From: Leuconostocaceae bacterium ESL0958
GTDB lineage: Bacteria; Bacillota; Bacilli; Lactobacillales; Lactobacillaceae
Assembly: GCA_029433265.1 (NCBI GenBank)
Contig: JAQTHT010000002.1
Coordinates: 1 to 64,000 of the forward strand
Direction of reading: 5' to 3'
DNA length: 64,000 nucleotides
Both the position numbers and the translations under genes were made by a program. Below the pieces are notes generated by a model that had not been told where the DNA came from, ran no database searches, and saw only the letters and a program-made list of their open reading frames with translations. Positions 26,502-35,699 of this stretch are shown piece by piece. The first letter of the stretch is position 1. Every line of letters begins with the position of its first letter.

Positions 26502-29500
26502 CTAAGCATTAGCCAAATTGGCATCTGAACGATGCTTCAAAAAGTCTTCCAGCTTGCGAGCAATCGTTTCCCCATCAATATCAGTACCATTTGTGACGAT
26601 TTGAATGGCACCATTTTCAACGTGAACAACTTGAGAATTGTCAGTGCTCTTGTTGTTAGTAGTGGAACCGCCAGCCATAAGCGGCTTGGTATCAAATCCA
26701 CTGTTGTTATTGTTGCTATCGTTACGGTTGACATTCAACGAAGTCCCATCAGCCGCTGTCATCGTTGATAATAGCGCCTTAAGCGAAGTCAGAGCATTAT
26801 CGAAGCCGTTAGCCATAATGTCCCCAGGATTAACTGGCATCATGCCTGCTTGAATATCAGGCATTGTGTAGGAAGAATTATCAAATGTCGGACCGGAGAT
26901 AGAGCCAACATCAGTTTTTGAAACCGTTTTAGTAATTCTAGTAAGGTTATCTTTTACCTTTCCAAAGCCGTTGGTAACGCCTTTGTTAAAGCCATTCATA
27001 ATAGCTTTACCAGCCGGAACCAGCATAACTTTATCGTATTCCATTGGTCCCTTTAATTTGGGAATGCTACTTGTGATATTGCTGAAAATCTTCTTCCCAG
27101 CTTCCCAAGCTCCCTTCACGCCCTTAATCAATCCATCAATAATTGCTTTACCAGCGTTAACTAGCAAATTGCCAGCACCGCTGAATACACTTCCAATAGA
27201 ATTGAATACGTTCCTGATAACGTTAAGAGCGTTATTCATTGCATTTGAAATTGCACTAACGATATTGCTGAAAATTGTTACGACGGTGTTATAAAGGGCC
27301 ATAATACCGGCGGCCACTACCATCAAAGCTACACCAACGGATAACAGCCCGGCTCCAAGCACTACAAACCCTGCACCAGCGACCAATGCCCCGGCCCCGA
27401 CCAGGAATAAGCCGGCGGCTAATAGAGTTAATCCTGCGAATAGGACCATTAATGCTGCGCCAGCAATAACAGCACCAACACCGAACACTAGCAACGAAGC
27501 ACCCAACATCATGATGGCCAATGCTGATTGCATACCAAAGGCTGCAATAATTGGCAAAGTCATGGCAAACATTGTTAATCCTGTCATGGCAAGGTTAATC
27601 CCAATGCCAATCATCATGATTGCTGCACCGACCATCAATGCCATAGCACCGAAAGCGATCATACCAACAGAGGCCGCAGTCAATGCTGGTCCAAAGATTG
27701 CAAACACAATCGCCAAACCGGCCACTACAGCACCGAACGTAGCCATCGCAATAGCCCCCTGTGTCCCTGTGTTGGCCAATGGCGCCATTGCTAAGGCAAT
27801 GATACTAATTGCTCCTGCAAACGCTAGAATACCGCCCATATTAGCTTGTAGGCTAGCGCCCATCGTGCCTAATACAATAGCTAGGCCGGCCACAGTAGCG
27901 CCAAATACAGCCATTGCAATAGCGCCATCTAGTCCGGTCTGAGCTAGTGGAGCCATCGCTAGAGCCATAATGCCAACTGCTGCACCGAATGCGAGCATTC
28001 CTGCTTCGTTACCCTGCAACTTACTTGCCATCAATCCTAGGACAACAGCGATCGTCGAAACAGATGCTGCAAATCCGGCCATTGCAATTGCACCATCAAG
28101 ACCAGTTTTTGCCAATGGGGCCATCGCCAGGGCCATTACAGCCACTGACCCAGCAAATGCTAAGATACCTGGCAGCCCTTTGTTTAAGCTATCTCCCATC
28201 TTTCCGAGAGAGAATGCCATGATGCCAACTGCAGACGCAAAGGCTAACATTGCCGCAGCTCCTTCCAATCCTGTCTTAGCTAGCGGTTGGATGGCAACAG
28301 CGAGTAATGACAATGAGGCGATTACTACAGCAATTCCGCCAAGTTTCATCAGCCCATTTAGGCCTTTTTTCAAAGACTCGGTACCCTTTGCTGCGTTTTC
28401 AGAAGCATTTTTGGAATCGTTAAAAGCTTTCGAAGATTTAGTAATCTTCTTCAACAGCCCGCCAAAAGATGACTTTAATTTTTTGAGTTTAGAAATCGCT
28501 AGTATTGCCATTGGAACAATTCCAAATAAGGCAATCGGTAACGTCCTTCCAACAATGTCACTATGTTTTTCAAGAAACTTAAACGTGCCATCGACAGCTT
28601 TTTTGAACCAATCGAGGTGTTGGTAGGCCAATACAAGAAGTGTCCCAATAACAAACATAGCAGAAATGAATGGGTGGGTAGCCACTGCACCAAGCGCTAC
28701 TTTCATACCACTTAGCGCTTTATTGAAAGCGAGCAGTCCAGCTGAACCAGCAAGCATAACCCCTCCGACTGGTCCGGCAGCACGTACAAACTGGTAGATT
28801 ACATCCCCAACTGGCTTCATATTTTTAACAAACTCAATAACCTTGGGGATTCCTGATTCCAGCGCACCATTAAATGCTTTAAAGAAATCACTAATACTAA
28901 TTCTTCCTTTGTCAAGGATATTAGCTATGCCACCCGTACCGGCCTTTTTTAAACCGTTATCAATAGCCTTAATCGAATCTGCAACCCCTTTTGTTACAGC
29001 AATTTTCATATTCGTCATCGAAGTACCGATACCGGCACTAGCAATTCTAGCCGTTTTTGCCCATCCGTTAGCACCATCATCAAGTTCCATGAAACGTTCG
29101 TTCAATTGTTTCATTGTTATCTGCCCATTGGCCAACTTTTCATAAAGTTCTTCCTTGGCAGCGTCGCCAGTGATGCCGAATGATTTCGCTACTTTTGTCA
29201 ACGCATATGGCATTGTTTCGGTAAGTGTTCTCCATGCCTGCATATCAACTTTTCCGGCAGCTAACATTTGACTATACTGTTCAACTCCACGGGAAGCATC
29301 CGCACTAGATGCACCAGATGCTAAAAAGGCATGACTGAGAGAAGTGGCAACTTTAGCACCTTTACTTGCACTATTTTCCAAGATGGCAAAACTTTGAGCA
29401 CTTTTAGTGATGTCATCCAATGATGTCGGCAGTCCATCAATTCCACTCTTCATAATATTGACGGCGCCAGTAGCATCTTCCGTTGAGTAACCCATCTGCT

Positions 29501-30386
29501 TCATCACTTTTGGGTACTGGTTTAACGTGTCAAATCGTGACACGGCCCCGCCAATAGAACTGGAAATGACTCCCATTCCTTTTTGAATTGTCGAGGCAAC
29601 AACATTTGCACCCAACACATTTTTAAAGATGCTGCCAGTGCTGTTTGCTTTGTCTCCCATTTCTGAAATGGACTTTCCGGCCGACGAAGCTGCAGGAGAT
29701 ACGTTCTGCATGCTATTTTTCGCACTGTCTAATTCTTTTTGGAGGCGATTGATTTTGTTACTTGCTGCTAGCGCAGAATCCGCAGATACCTTTGGATCTA
29801 ATTTGATTGCATCAAATTTTTGCTGCGCCTCCAGCAAGGCATTCTCTAACAATCTAATCCTTTGAATGCCTTTATCAACGTTGACATCAATCGTTTCTGT
29901 TTTCGTGGTAAATGGTTGTTCAGAAAACTTCCTAAACTTGTCCAATTTAGCAGTTGCGCTATCGGTATCTATTTCAGGTGCCTTAATTTGAGCAAAACTC
30001 ATAGGTTTACTCAATTCGCGTTGCAGCTTATATACTTTTTCAGTCGCTCTACTGGTGTCGACATCAGGGCCCTGAAACGTTCTTTTCAAATTATTTTGCA
30101 ACTTTGTAGCTTGCTGATTAATTGAATTAATTCCTTGATATGCCGAAGTATCAATACCACCAGACTTAATCGGCTTAGCGACCTCTGACCGCAAATTGTT
30201 AAGCTGAGCCGTCGTATTAGCTGTGTTAACCTTCGGGCCCGTAATGTTGTCCATTGATGGCATACCTTTAATGGATTTTTTTAAGTTATCCATCATATTG
30301 ACGGTTCGCTGCAGATTTCCGTTAATATGGTTCAGCGTTTTGCTCATGTTGTCATAGAGCGTCAATGTCCCTTTTAGAGTGGCCAT
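26502..30386 (-). CDS. Tail tape measure protein with hydrophobic tandem repeats
   Basis: The 1294-aa protein is the largest phage product; its length sets tail length. It has an N-terminal helical coiled-coil region (1-240), a TP901/lambda-type tape measure domain (about 260-500, with SLDDITKSAQSFAILENSASKGAK), then a long hydrophobic region (about 540-1110). Within that region units of about 60 residues recur, each with a version of FAxAxGIMALAMAPLAxTGLDGAIAM. The repeats would span the membrane during DNA injection. A charged C-terminus follows. Confidence 0.95.
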   Translation of the reverse strand: MATLKGTLTLYDNMSKTLNHINGNLQRTVNMMDNLKKSIKGMPSMDNITGPKVNTANTTAQLNNLRSEVAKPIKSGGIDTSAYQGINSINQQATKLQNNLKRTFQGPDVDTSRATEKVYKLQRELSKPMSFAQIKAPEIDTDSATAKLDKFRKFSEQPFTTKTETIDVNVDKGIQRIRLLENALLEAQQKFDAIKLDPKVSADSALAASNKINRLQKELDSAKNSMQNVSPAASSAGKSISEMGDKANSTGSIFKNVLGANVVASTIQKGMGVISSSIGGAVSRFDTLNQYPKVMKQMGYSTEDATGAVNIMKSGIDGLPTSLDDITKSAQSFAILENSASKGAKVATSLSHAFLASGASSADASRGVEQYSQMLAAGKVDMQAWRTLTETMPYALTKVAKSFGITGDAAKEELYEKLANGQITMKQLNERFMELDDGANGWAKTARIASAGIGTSMTNMKIAVTKGVADSIKAIDNGLKKAGTGGIANILDKGRISISDFFKAFNGALESGIPKVIEFVKNMKPVGDVIYQFVRAAGPVGGVMLAGSAGLLAFNKALSGMKVALGAVATHPFISAMFVIGTLLVLAYQHLDWFKKAVDGTFKFLEKHSDIVGRTLPIALFGIVPMAILAISKLKKLKSSFGGLLKKITKSSKAFNDSKNASENAAKGTESLKKGLNGLMKLGGIAVVIASLSLLAVAIQPLAKTGLEGAAAMLAFASAVGIMAFSLGKMGDSLNKGLPGILAFAGSVAVMALAMAPLAKTGLDGAIAMAGFAASVSTIAVVLGLMASKLQGNEAGMLAFGAAVGIMALAMAPLAQTGLDGAIAMAVFGATVAGLAIVLGTMGASLQANMGGILAFAGAISIIALAMAPLANTGTQGAIAMATFGAVVAGLAIVFAIFGPALTAASVGMIAFGAMALMVGAAIMMIGIGINLAMTGLTMFAMTLPIIAAFGMQSALAIMMLGASLLVFGVGAVIAGAALMVLFAGLTLLAAGLFLVGAGALVAGAGFVVLGAGLLSVGVALMVVAAGIMALYNTVVTIFSNIVSAISNAMNNALNVIRNVFNSIGSVFSGAGNLLVNAGKAIIDGLIKGVKGAWEAGKKIFSNITSSIPKLKGPMEYDKVMLVPAGKAIMNGFNKGVTNGFGKVKDNLTRITKTVSKTDVGSISGPTFDNSSYTMPDIQAGMMPVNPGDIMANGFDNALTSLKALLSTMTAADGTSLNVNRNDSNNNNSGFDTKPLMAGGSTTNNKSTDNSQVVHVENGAIQIVTNGTDIDGETIARKLEDFLKHRSDANLANA
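27690..28330 (-). repeat. Tandem repeats inside the tape measure gene
   Basis: About four imperfect units of roughly 180 bp, each encoding MAPLAxTG.DGAIAM followed by a Gly/Ala-rich hydrophobic stretch. Copy-number change here would lengthen or shorten the tail. Confidence 0.7.
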
Positions 30387-30447
30387 TTAGCACCTCCTTT
30401 CTGTTAGATTTCGCATATGTATGCCAGAAAATCCTGGCTTAAAAAAA

Positions 30448-31043
30448 CTAATGGCGACGAGACTTGCTCCTAGCTTCCCGCTCGGACTTTTCCTGCTGCC
30501 GCTGTTCTTCTTCCTGCCGAACCTGGATCATGGCAATAATCAACATACGTTCATCAAACGGCATGTTGGCCCACTCACTCGGTTTCCAGCCGAATTCGTA
30601 CATAGCGTGCATACAGTACACGAAATCTGCATTGCCATCAGTCTTAATTACTTTTTTGCTTCTTCAACCTCTTCTTCGGGGTCAAAGTTGTTCACTTCCT
30701 GAATCTTTTCAATCAGATTCTGGTACTGACCAGCGGTCAACATTGCTCGAACCGTTCCTGCAGCATCACCGACCGTGCCGTAATATTCTTGGATTTCATT
30801 ATCCAACAAGTTTGGTTCAACAACTGAGGACTCAATCAAGTCACTAATGAACTGGTTCTGATCAGTTGTTTGCGTTACCTGACTCTTAGTTCGGCGCGTC
30901 TTAGTTGCTGCACGCTGCAATTCATCCAACTTGGTGCCGGTCAACGTCTTAATCTTGAACTCAGGAAGATATTCTGAAATCTTGAAAGAATATTCCTTGT
31001 TCAAATCTTCCTTCGCAACCAACCACTGCTTTACATCTGCCAT
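30448..31043 (-). CDS. Tail assembly chaperone, frameshifted long form (G-GT type)
   Basis: This is the extended product of the XkdN-like gene made by a -1 ribosomal shift at the heptamer A-AAA-AAG (minus strand, 30651-30657), directly before the normal stop. In the -1 frame translation goes on for about 66 codons (VIKTDGNADFVYCMHAMYEF...) to a TAG at 30448-30450. The extension is well conserved in style: hydrophobic, then a long charged Gln/Glu/Arg helix. Such extended chaperones load the tape measure protein, whose gene starts about 60 bp downstream. Confidence 0.8.
30648..31043 (-). CDS. Tail assembly chaperone, short form (XkdN-like)
   Basis: The 131-aa protein lies between the tail tube and tape measure genes and ends with the acidic FDPEEEVEEAKK. 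Position and length match XkdN of PBSX-like phages. It would coat the tape measure during tail assembly, in excess over the frameshifted long form. Confidence 0.85.
   Translation of the reverse strand: MADVKQWLVAKEDLNKEYSFKISEYLPEFKIKTLTGTKLDELQRAATKTRRTKSQVTQTTDQNQFISDLIESSVVEPNLLDNEIQEYYGTVGDAAGTVRAMLTAGQYQNLIEKIQEVNNFDPEEEVEEAKK
30651..30657 (-). other. Programmed -1 frameshift site
   Basis: The slippery heptamer AAAAAAG reads as GCA-AAA-AAG-TAA in the zero frame, with the stop codon right after it. It fits the X-XXY-YYZ rule exactly, and the -1 frame beyond it stays open for about 200 nt. Confidence 0.8.
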
Positions 31044-31069
31044 ACAATTAACCTCTTTCTTTTTCTCTC

Positions 31070-31519
31070 TTAGTTAAACTTTTGCAACAAACGGAAGTCA
31101 TCGAACGTGAAATCCGTGTCCATTTCCAACAACCCATCATCCGCCTTCAAGGAAGCCAGCATTGAGTCTTTAAGAACTACATCCATCAACTGGAACACTT
31201 GCTTTCCAGCGCTAGAAGAAGGGTCTTCCACGGTAACAGTGATTGAAATATCAGGGTAAATACCCTGTTCAATCCAGTTCGCAGCGGTTTCAGCGAAAGT
31301 GGACGTCATGTGGTACATGGTCATGGACCCTGTACCTTCCATGGAAGTCATCTTGTGGCCCGTTAAACGCGCCCCCAAACGGTTAACTGATTCCACGTTT
31401 CCTTCCAGTTTTGCTTCAAACTCTGAAACCTGGGCCAACAGCATGTTATTGCCATTGATTGTAGCGAATACCTGACCAGACTTACTGGACAGGACATCTC
31501 CTGGCTTATTGAACGCCAT
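31070..31519 (-). CDS. Tail tube protein (XkdM-like)
   Basis: The 149-aa product is beta-rich with GQVFATINGNNMLLAQVSEFEAKLEGNVESVN near the N-terminus, as in core tube proteins of contractile tails. It follows the sheath gene, the standard order. Confidence 0.92.
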   Translation of the reverse strand: MAFNKPGDVLSSKSGQVFATINGNNMLLAQVSEFEAKLEGNVESVNRLGARLTGHKMTSMEGTGSMTMYHMTSTFAETAANWIEQGIYPDISITVTVEDPSSSAGKQVFQLMDVVLKDSMLASLKADDGLLEMDTDFTFDDFRLLQKFN

Positions 31520-31531
31520 ATTCGTTCCTCC

Positions 31532-32884
31532 TTACTTAGACGTTACCGACAAATACAACTTTTCCATCGCATCTGTTGGCTGCACTAACAAGTCCACGAC
31601 AACAGAATCCTTGTTGTCGCCAGACCGAACATTAATATCATCAACCTTGAACGCTTCAATGGCGTTCATGTTGGTCAGGGTCGTCAGATAGGCCACGACC
31701 GAAGCCTTGAACAAATCTCGGCCGCTGGCGTTGTTAGTCACCTTACCGACGAAAGAGTCCTCCCAAGTAATCCGAATCGTGTTGGCAATATCATCCAAGA
31801 CACGGAGCGGACGGTTCTTAGAGAAGTCACGGCCATGGGTGTCAGTGAAAGTGTGCAAAGAATTGATGTCCTGCAACACCTTGACCTTATCCCGGCTCTT
31901 CGTGAACACAAAGACACCTTCTTGAATAGCCCTTTCATCTCCCATTGTGTATGGAGTGACGTCCTTAACGCCATTAATTTGGCGATACGTCAATGACTCA
32001 TTTGGCAAGGCCGCAGCAGTTGCTCCCGCAACATATCCAGCGGCCTGTGACTCGGTCAGCGTGGTTCCATTATTCAAAATCAATGAATTACCAACGACGA
32101 TAATCCCTTCGTCATCAGGCGTATCTTCACGCATTGGAATAACCGCTTGGACCTTCTTGCCCTCTTCATTCCGCAGCCGAACAGCGGCCTCGGCAAACAA
32201 ACGATGCAAAGGAGAGTCGTCTGCAGCATCAGCGGCAACCATCGTATTGAAATCGCTCTTTTCAATGGCCGATTGAACACCGTACATGCCAGTTCCTGAC
32301 GAAATCTGTGTGGCCCCAGACAGTTTGACCGATACAGGCTCGGGAAGCTTCAACAATTCTACCCGGCCATTCTTGCCAGGCTGAGTCTGGAAAGTGATGT
32401 ATGGATTTTCGTTGAAATCATCAAAACTATAGATTGATGATTGCTTGTCCACAACCTTGGTGCCCATCACCGTTTCGATTGTAAAAGTCGCAGTAAGACC
32501 TGAGTCAGGACTAATCGTTACTGTAATATCATTTCCAGCAACGCCGGGATACTTGGCCACTGCTGTAGCAGGCAAGTTATCGAACGTTCCCCGAGCCGGA
32601 GAACCATCATTGATGTTATATACCAGGGCCTTCTTGGCATTACGCAAAATCATGTTCAACCCCAACAGCTTAGGGGAGTTCAGGTCTGCGCCATACTTCT
32701 TAAAGAAGTCTGTTCCTGCCGTTACAGTTGATAACCCTTCGGCACCCCAACCTACATCTGTGAGCACAGTAAACACTGTGCCTCGTTCTCCAGCTGATGT
32801 GGAGATTGCTGATGGCATTGACTTAACGTTGACATAAGCGCCAGGCAATACCTTGTTTTGTGCGCTAAAATTTCCTCCGGCCAT
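31532..32884 (-). CDS. Contractile tail sheath protein (XkdK-like)
   Basis: The 450-aa protein begins MAGGNFSAQNKVLPGAYVNVKS and has the sheath motif GERGTVFTVLTDVGWG, a central hypervariable domain and the C-terminal TNMNAIEAFKVDDINVRSGDNKDSVVVDLLVQP. It proves that the phage has a contractile (myovirus) tail. Confidence 0.94.
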   Translation of the reverse strand: MAGGNFSAQNKVLPGAYVNVKSMPSAISTSAGERGTVFTVLTDVGWGAEGLSTVTAGTDFFKKYGADLNSPKLLGLNMILRNAKKALVYNINDGSPARGTFDNLPATAVAKYPGVAGNDITVTISPDSGLTATFTIETVMGTKVVDKQSSIYSFDDFNENPYITFQTQPGKNGRVELLKLPEPVSVKLSGATQISSGTGMYGVQSAIEKSDFNTMVAADAADDSPLHRLFAEAAVRLRNEEGKKVQAVIPMREDTPDDEGIIVVGNSLILNNGTTLTESQAAGYVAGATAAALPNESLTYRQINGVKDVTPYTMGDERAIQEGVFVFTKSRDKVKVLQDINSLHTFTDTHGRDFSKNRPLRVLDDIANTIRITWEDSFVGKVTNNASGRDLFKASVVAYLTTLTNMNAIEAFKVDDINVRSGDNKDSVVVDLLVQPTDAMEKLYLSVTSK

Positions 32885-32888
32885 TTAC

Positions 32889-33119
32889 CTAAATCCTTTC
32901 AAATAAATCTTTGACAGCTTGATCAGCTTCTTCTTTCGTGTACTTCTTGCCTTCTTTCAACGCAACCTTGTATAAGTCGCGTTGAGGTCCAGGATAAGAA
33001 GATAGGCTAACGAATTGCCGTTTAGTAAAGCGCATTACTGGCTTCACATCAGCTGGCTTATCGTCAGACTTAACATCTGGCTGCTTATCTTGCTTAGCAG
33101 CCTCATTTTTATCAGCCAT
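32889..33119 (-). CDS. Small phage protein before the sheath gene
   Basis: A 76-aa protein with a Lys/Asp-rich disordered N-terminus (residues 1-28) and a folded basic C-terminus (FTKRQFVSLSSYPGPQRDLY). It overlaps the preceding gene by 8 bp. The position suggests a tail-assembly accessory protein. I do not recognise a family. Confidence 0.7.
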   Translation of the reverse strand: MADKNEAAKQDKQPDVKSDDKPADVKPVMRFTKRQFVSLSSYPGPQRDLYKVALKEGKKYTKEEADQAVKDLFERI

Positions 33120-33555
33120 AAAATCCTCCTTTTTGTATCAATTTCTTCATTGCCACACCTTCCTCTGTTTGTCCCAATCTGGAAGTAAAAGAGAAAGAAA
33201 TGTGCAAATCACCGTTTTGGACATCCGTTGACAGGTCCCGAATGCGATGAATAATCGTTCCGTCCTTATCGACCAACCACTCCAGATTGTTCATCATGAA
33301 TTCATTCATAGTTTCAATCCGTTCAACAGGACTAGGCTGTCCTGGGTGCTGGTACTGATCAACCAGATAAACAATGTCGAAATTATATTCCCGCATTTGT
33401 TCATCTGAGACTTTGAACTGAGTCTGGGTAGCTAATTGCTGAACAAAAAAAGACGGCAACTTAATGTCTCCGTCTTTTTGATTTTCCCGGTACACAGGAA
33501 TATCAGGTTGTAATCTGTTCAGCGTATAAGCCACCAATTCTGATGGCGTGCTCAT
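33112..33555 (-). CDS. Tail terminator / completion protein (XkdJ-like position)
   Basis: The 147-aa protein lies between the HK97 gp10-like gene and the sheath gene, where phages encode the tail terminator. It begins STPSELVAYTLNRLQPDIPVYRENQ and has the alpha/beta pattern of that fold. Overlaps by a few bases on both sides indicate coupling. Confidence 0.75.
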   Translation of the reverse strand: MSTPSELVAYTLNRLQPDIPVYRENQKDGDIKLPSFFVQQLATQTQFKVSDEQMREYNFDIVYLVDQYQHPGQPSPVERIETMNEFMMNNLEWLVDKDGTIIHRIRDLSTDVQNGDLHISFSFTSRLGQTEEGVAMKKLIQKGGFYG

Positions 33556-33947
33556 AGCAATCCGTACTCCTTTAGTTTCTTCTTCAAGTTTCGCTCGACT
33601 AGATACTCGAACTTGTCATGGAAATCGTTGATCGCATCTCTCAACATAAACACACCGGGCAAAAATCCTCCGTTCCTAAGACGATGGCCATATTCAACAA
33701 AGGGTGCATAGTGCATATTATTGCTGATTTCAATTGAGTTTCCAGACTTAGTTAATCTCCAGTCGCCTCTTAGGAAACCAGTTTCACCAACTGGAGTGCG
33801 CTCTTTTACACCGGCCAAGATAACTTGACCCGCCTGCTTCAATGATAAATCAATGACCTCTTGGGCAATTCCGGCATCAATAGCTTTCTGCCATTGCTTT
33901 GAAAACCTCTTAAAGTCTTCAAACTCAAAATCTCCCATCCCACTCAT
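33552..33947 (-). CDS. HK97 gp10-like tail-connection protein (XkdI-like)
   Basis: The 131-aa protein contains LKQAGQVILAGVKERTPVGETGFLRGDW and MHYAPFVEYGHR, the diagnostic pattern of HK97 gp10 family proteins that join the neck to the tail. It overlaps both neighbours by 4 bp. Confidence 0.9.
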   Translation of the reverse strand: MSGMGDFEFEDFKRFSKQWQKAIDAGIAQEVIDLSLKQAGQVILAGVKERTPVGETGFLRGDWRLTKSGNSIEISNNMHYAPFVEYGHRLRNGGFLPGVFMLRDAINDFHDKFEYLVERNLKKKLKEYGLL

Positions 33948-34333
33948 CGTTGTTCACCATACTTCACAGCGATTTCTTGGTGAGTAGCATAGGAAGAATA
34001 TCCTTGAGAAGATTGGCGATAAGTTTTCTTCACGCCGTTAATGTCAGTGACCTCAAACAAAGCGCCTGCGGGCACCTTGACAGAATTGTCCATTAGAATA
34101 ACAGCATCATACTGGTCAACAGCATAACCATTGCCTGTCAATGAACTGAGCTGCTTCTTGTTGACCTTAACCGGAACGTTTTCGGCGATAATCTTCATTC
34201 CCTTGCTACTGTCTGAGAAGCCCTGTGAGGGCCCGTCGTTTTGTAGTGAGTAGATAGTTGCCGTGTCTCGATAAAGCATTGCAGCAGCCGATTTGGCACG
34301 TCTCATTGCTAATTCTACTGTATCTAATCCCAT
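33944..34333 (-). CDS. Head-tail closure protein (XkdH-like)
   Basis: A 129-aa protein with the short beta-barrel pattern of head-completion proteins (DTATIYSLQNDGPSQGF, VPVKVNKKQLSSLTGNG). Its place between the adaptor and gp10-like genes supports the role. Assignment is by position and fold pattern. Confidence 0.75.
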   Translation of the reverse strand: MGLDTVELAMRRAKSAAAMLYRDTATIYSLQNDGPSQGFSDSSKGMKIIAENVPVKVNKKQLSSLTGNGYAVDQYDAVILMDNSVKVPAGALFEVTDINGVKKTYRQSSQGYSSYATHQEIAVKYGEQR

Positions 34334-34695
34334 ACTAACCGCCTATATCCGTTTAATTGCTTCTTGAGCTTTTCAGAAAGAAGTCCATATTCACTAATTA
34401 GTTGTGATTTCTTGGCCGATACAGCAAAGTTAACAGACACATCTCCCTCTGTAACGGAAGAAACAGGAGCACTCTTTGCTTCTCCTCCAAAGAAGTCAGT
34501 ATCATTAGTCCAAGCAAAGACAGCGAAAGCGATTGAAGACGTCATATCATCAGGTAATTCCATCAATGGAACGTGAGTATATGACTCGATTTCAAAAAGC
34601 AAGTTGTCGACAAGGACCGCAAGCATTGGATCGTCACCCTTATCAGTCAACAGCTTTTTCAGCTCGTCCAATACAGCTTGTTTCTCTAGTGACAT
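34324..34695 (-). CDS. Head-tail connector / adaptor protein
   Basis: A 123-aa, mostly helical protein directly after the major capsid gene, in the place of the gp6/gp15-type adaptor that sits beneath the portal. It begins SLEKQAVLDELKKLLTDKGDDPMLAVLVDNLLFEI and ends GYRRLVWD. Confidence 0.8.
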   Translation of the reverse strand: MSLEKQAVLDELKKLLTDKGDDPMLAVLVDNLLFEIESYTHVPLMELPDDMTSSIAFAVFAWTNDTDFFGGEAKSAPVSSVTEGDVSVNFAVSAKKSQLISEYGLLSEKLKKQLNGYRRLVWD

Positions 34696-34713
34696 CGCTA
34701 TCTCCTAACTGGA

Positions 34714-35685
34714 TTACTTGCCTGACTTATCGTCAGCCTTTACCTCGGTATCGTTGGCCTTCGCATCGGCTGTTTCAGAACCCTTATCCGTTGACGACTT
34801 CTGAGAAGAACTCTTTGCCACTGAGGCAGCAACACCGTCTTTCTTGCTATTCACAACGAACAAATCGTGGTACAGACGGTTCTGATAAAGATAATTATCC
34901 CCAGAAGTATGTTGCCCTGGTTCAAACAAATAGACCGCGTTTTCCTTAACAATTTGGATAACCGCTGGCTTAGCAACAACCAAGAAATTAATCTGGCTAG
35001 CTGCTGCCGTTGGTTGGAATCCGTTAGTGAAGTCGTATTCGGTGAAGAAACGCCCTTCATCCCAAACTTCAACAATCTGAACGCCGTCCAAGGAAGTTAC
35101 ACGAGAATCCAATGCCGTTTGACCAACGTTTTGGTTCGTGATTGAACGTGTGAACTCAGTTGATTGTTCCAATGCGTCCATAACAGCAGAAGAAACAAAG
35201 ACAACAATGTTAGCCGGCCCATACTTACGGACAGGCAAGATTGATGACTTGATCTTCGAGTAAACATTCGACTTAGTGATCGTGTCTTCTGACAAAGCAT
35301 CGTTTGCCTTAGCGGCCTGGGCCAACTTTGCAAAACGGTACGCATCAACTTCTGGAGAAACATGTTCCTCCAAGAAAGTGCGAGAAATATTAGCAATCGC
35401 TAAATCGTAGTTCGTTTCATCGACGTCCTGCTTGTCAATCGTGAAGGCCACGTCACGGTCCTGTGACATCGTGTAGACCTTCTTTTCATTCTCAACAGTC
35501 CCGTCGTTGAACGCTCCGCCACGCTTGTGGTTTTGAAAGCCGGAAGTTGAGATTGTCGTCAAAGTGAAGGACTTACCACCATTCACCAAGTCAACTTGTG
35601 AGTTACCAAGAACAGAAGTAAGCAATCCCTGGTTGATTTTTTGGTCGAGTTGACCGTTGTCTTTCGTAATGTAATTTACAACCAT
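34714..35685 (-). CDS. Major capsid protein
   Basis: The 323-aa protein follows the scaffold gene and has capsid features such as KVYTMSQDRDVAFTIDKQDVDETN and FLEEHVSPEVDAYRFAKL, common in HK97-fold capsids of PBSX/SPP1-like phages. The last 45 residues are a disordered Lys/Ser/Asp-rich tail, probably a late addition exposed on the surface. Confidence 0.92.
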   Translation of the reverse strand: MVVNYITKDNGQLDQKINQGLLTSVLGNSQVDLVNGGKSFTLTTISTSGFQNHKRGGAFNDGTVENEKKVYTMSQDRDVAFTIDKQDVDETNYDLAIANISRTFLEEHVSPEVDAYRFAKLAQAAKANDALSEDTITKSNVYSKIKSSILPVRKYGPANIVVFVSSAVMDALEQSTEFTRSITNQNVGQTALDSRVTSLDGVQIVEVWDEGRFFTEYDFTNGFQPTAAASQINFLVVAKPAVIQIVKENAVYLFEPGQHTSGDNYLYQNRLYHDLFVVNSKKDGVAASVAKSSSQKSSTDKGSETADAKANDTEVKADDKSGK

Positions 35686-35699
35686 TACATATCCTCCTT

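Noticed and set aside
27500-28600. Long plus-strand frames opposite the tape measure gene
   Set aside because: They mirror the Gly/Ala-rich repeats of the real gene and lack ribosome-binding sites.
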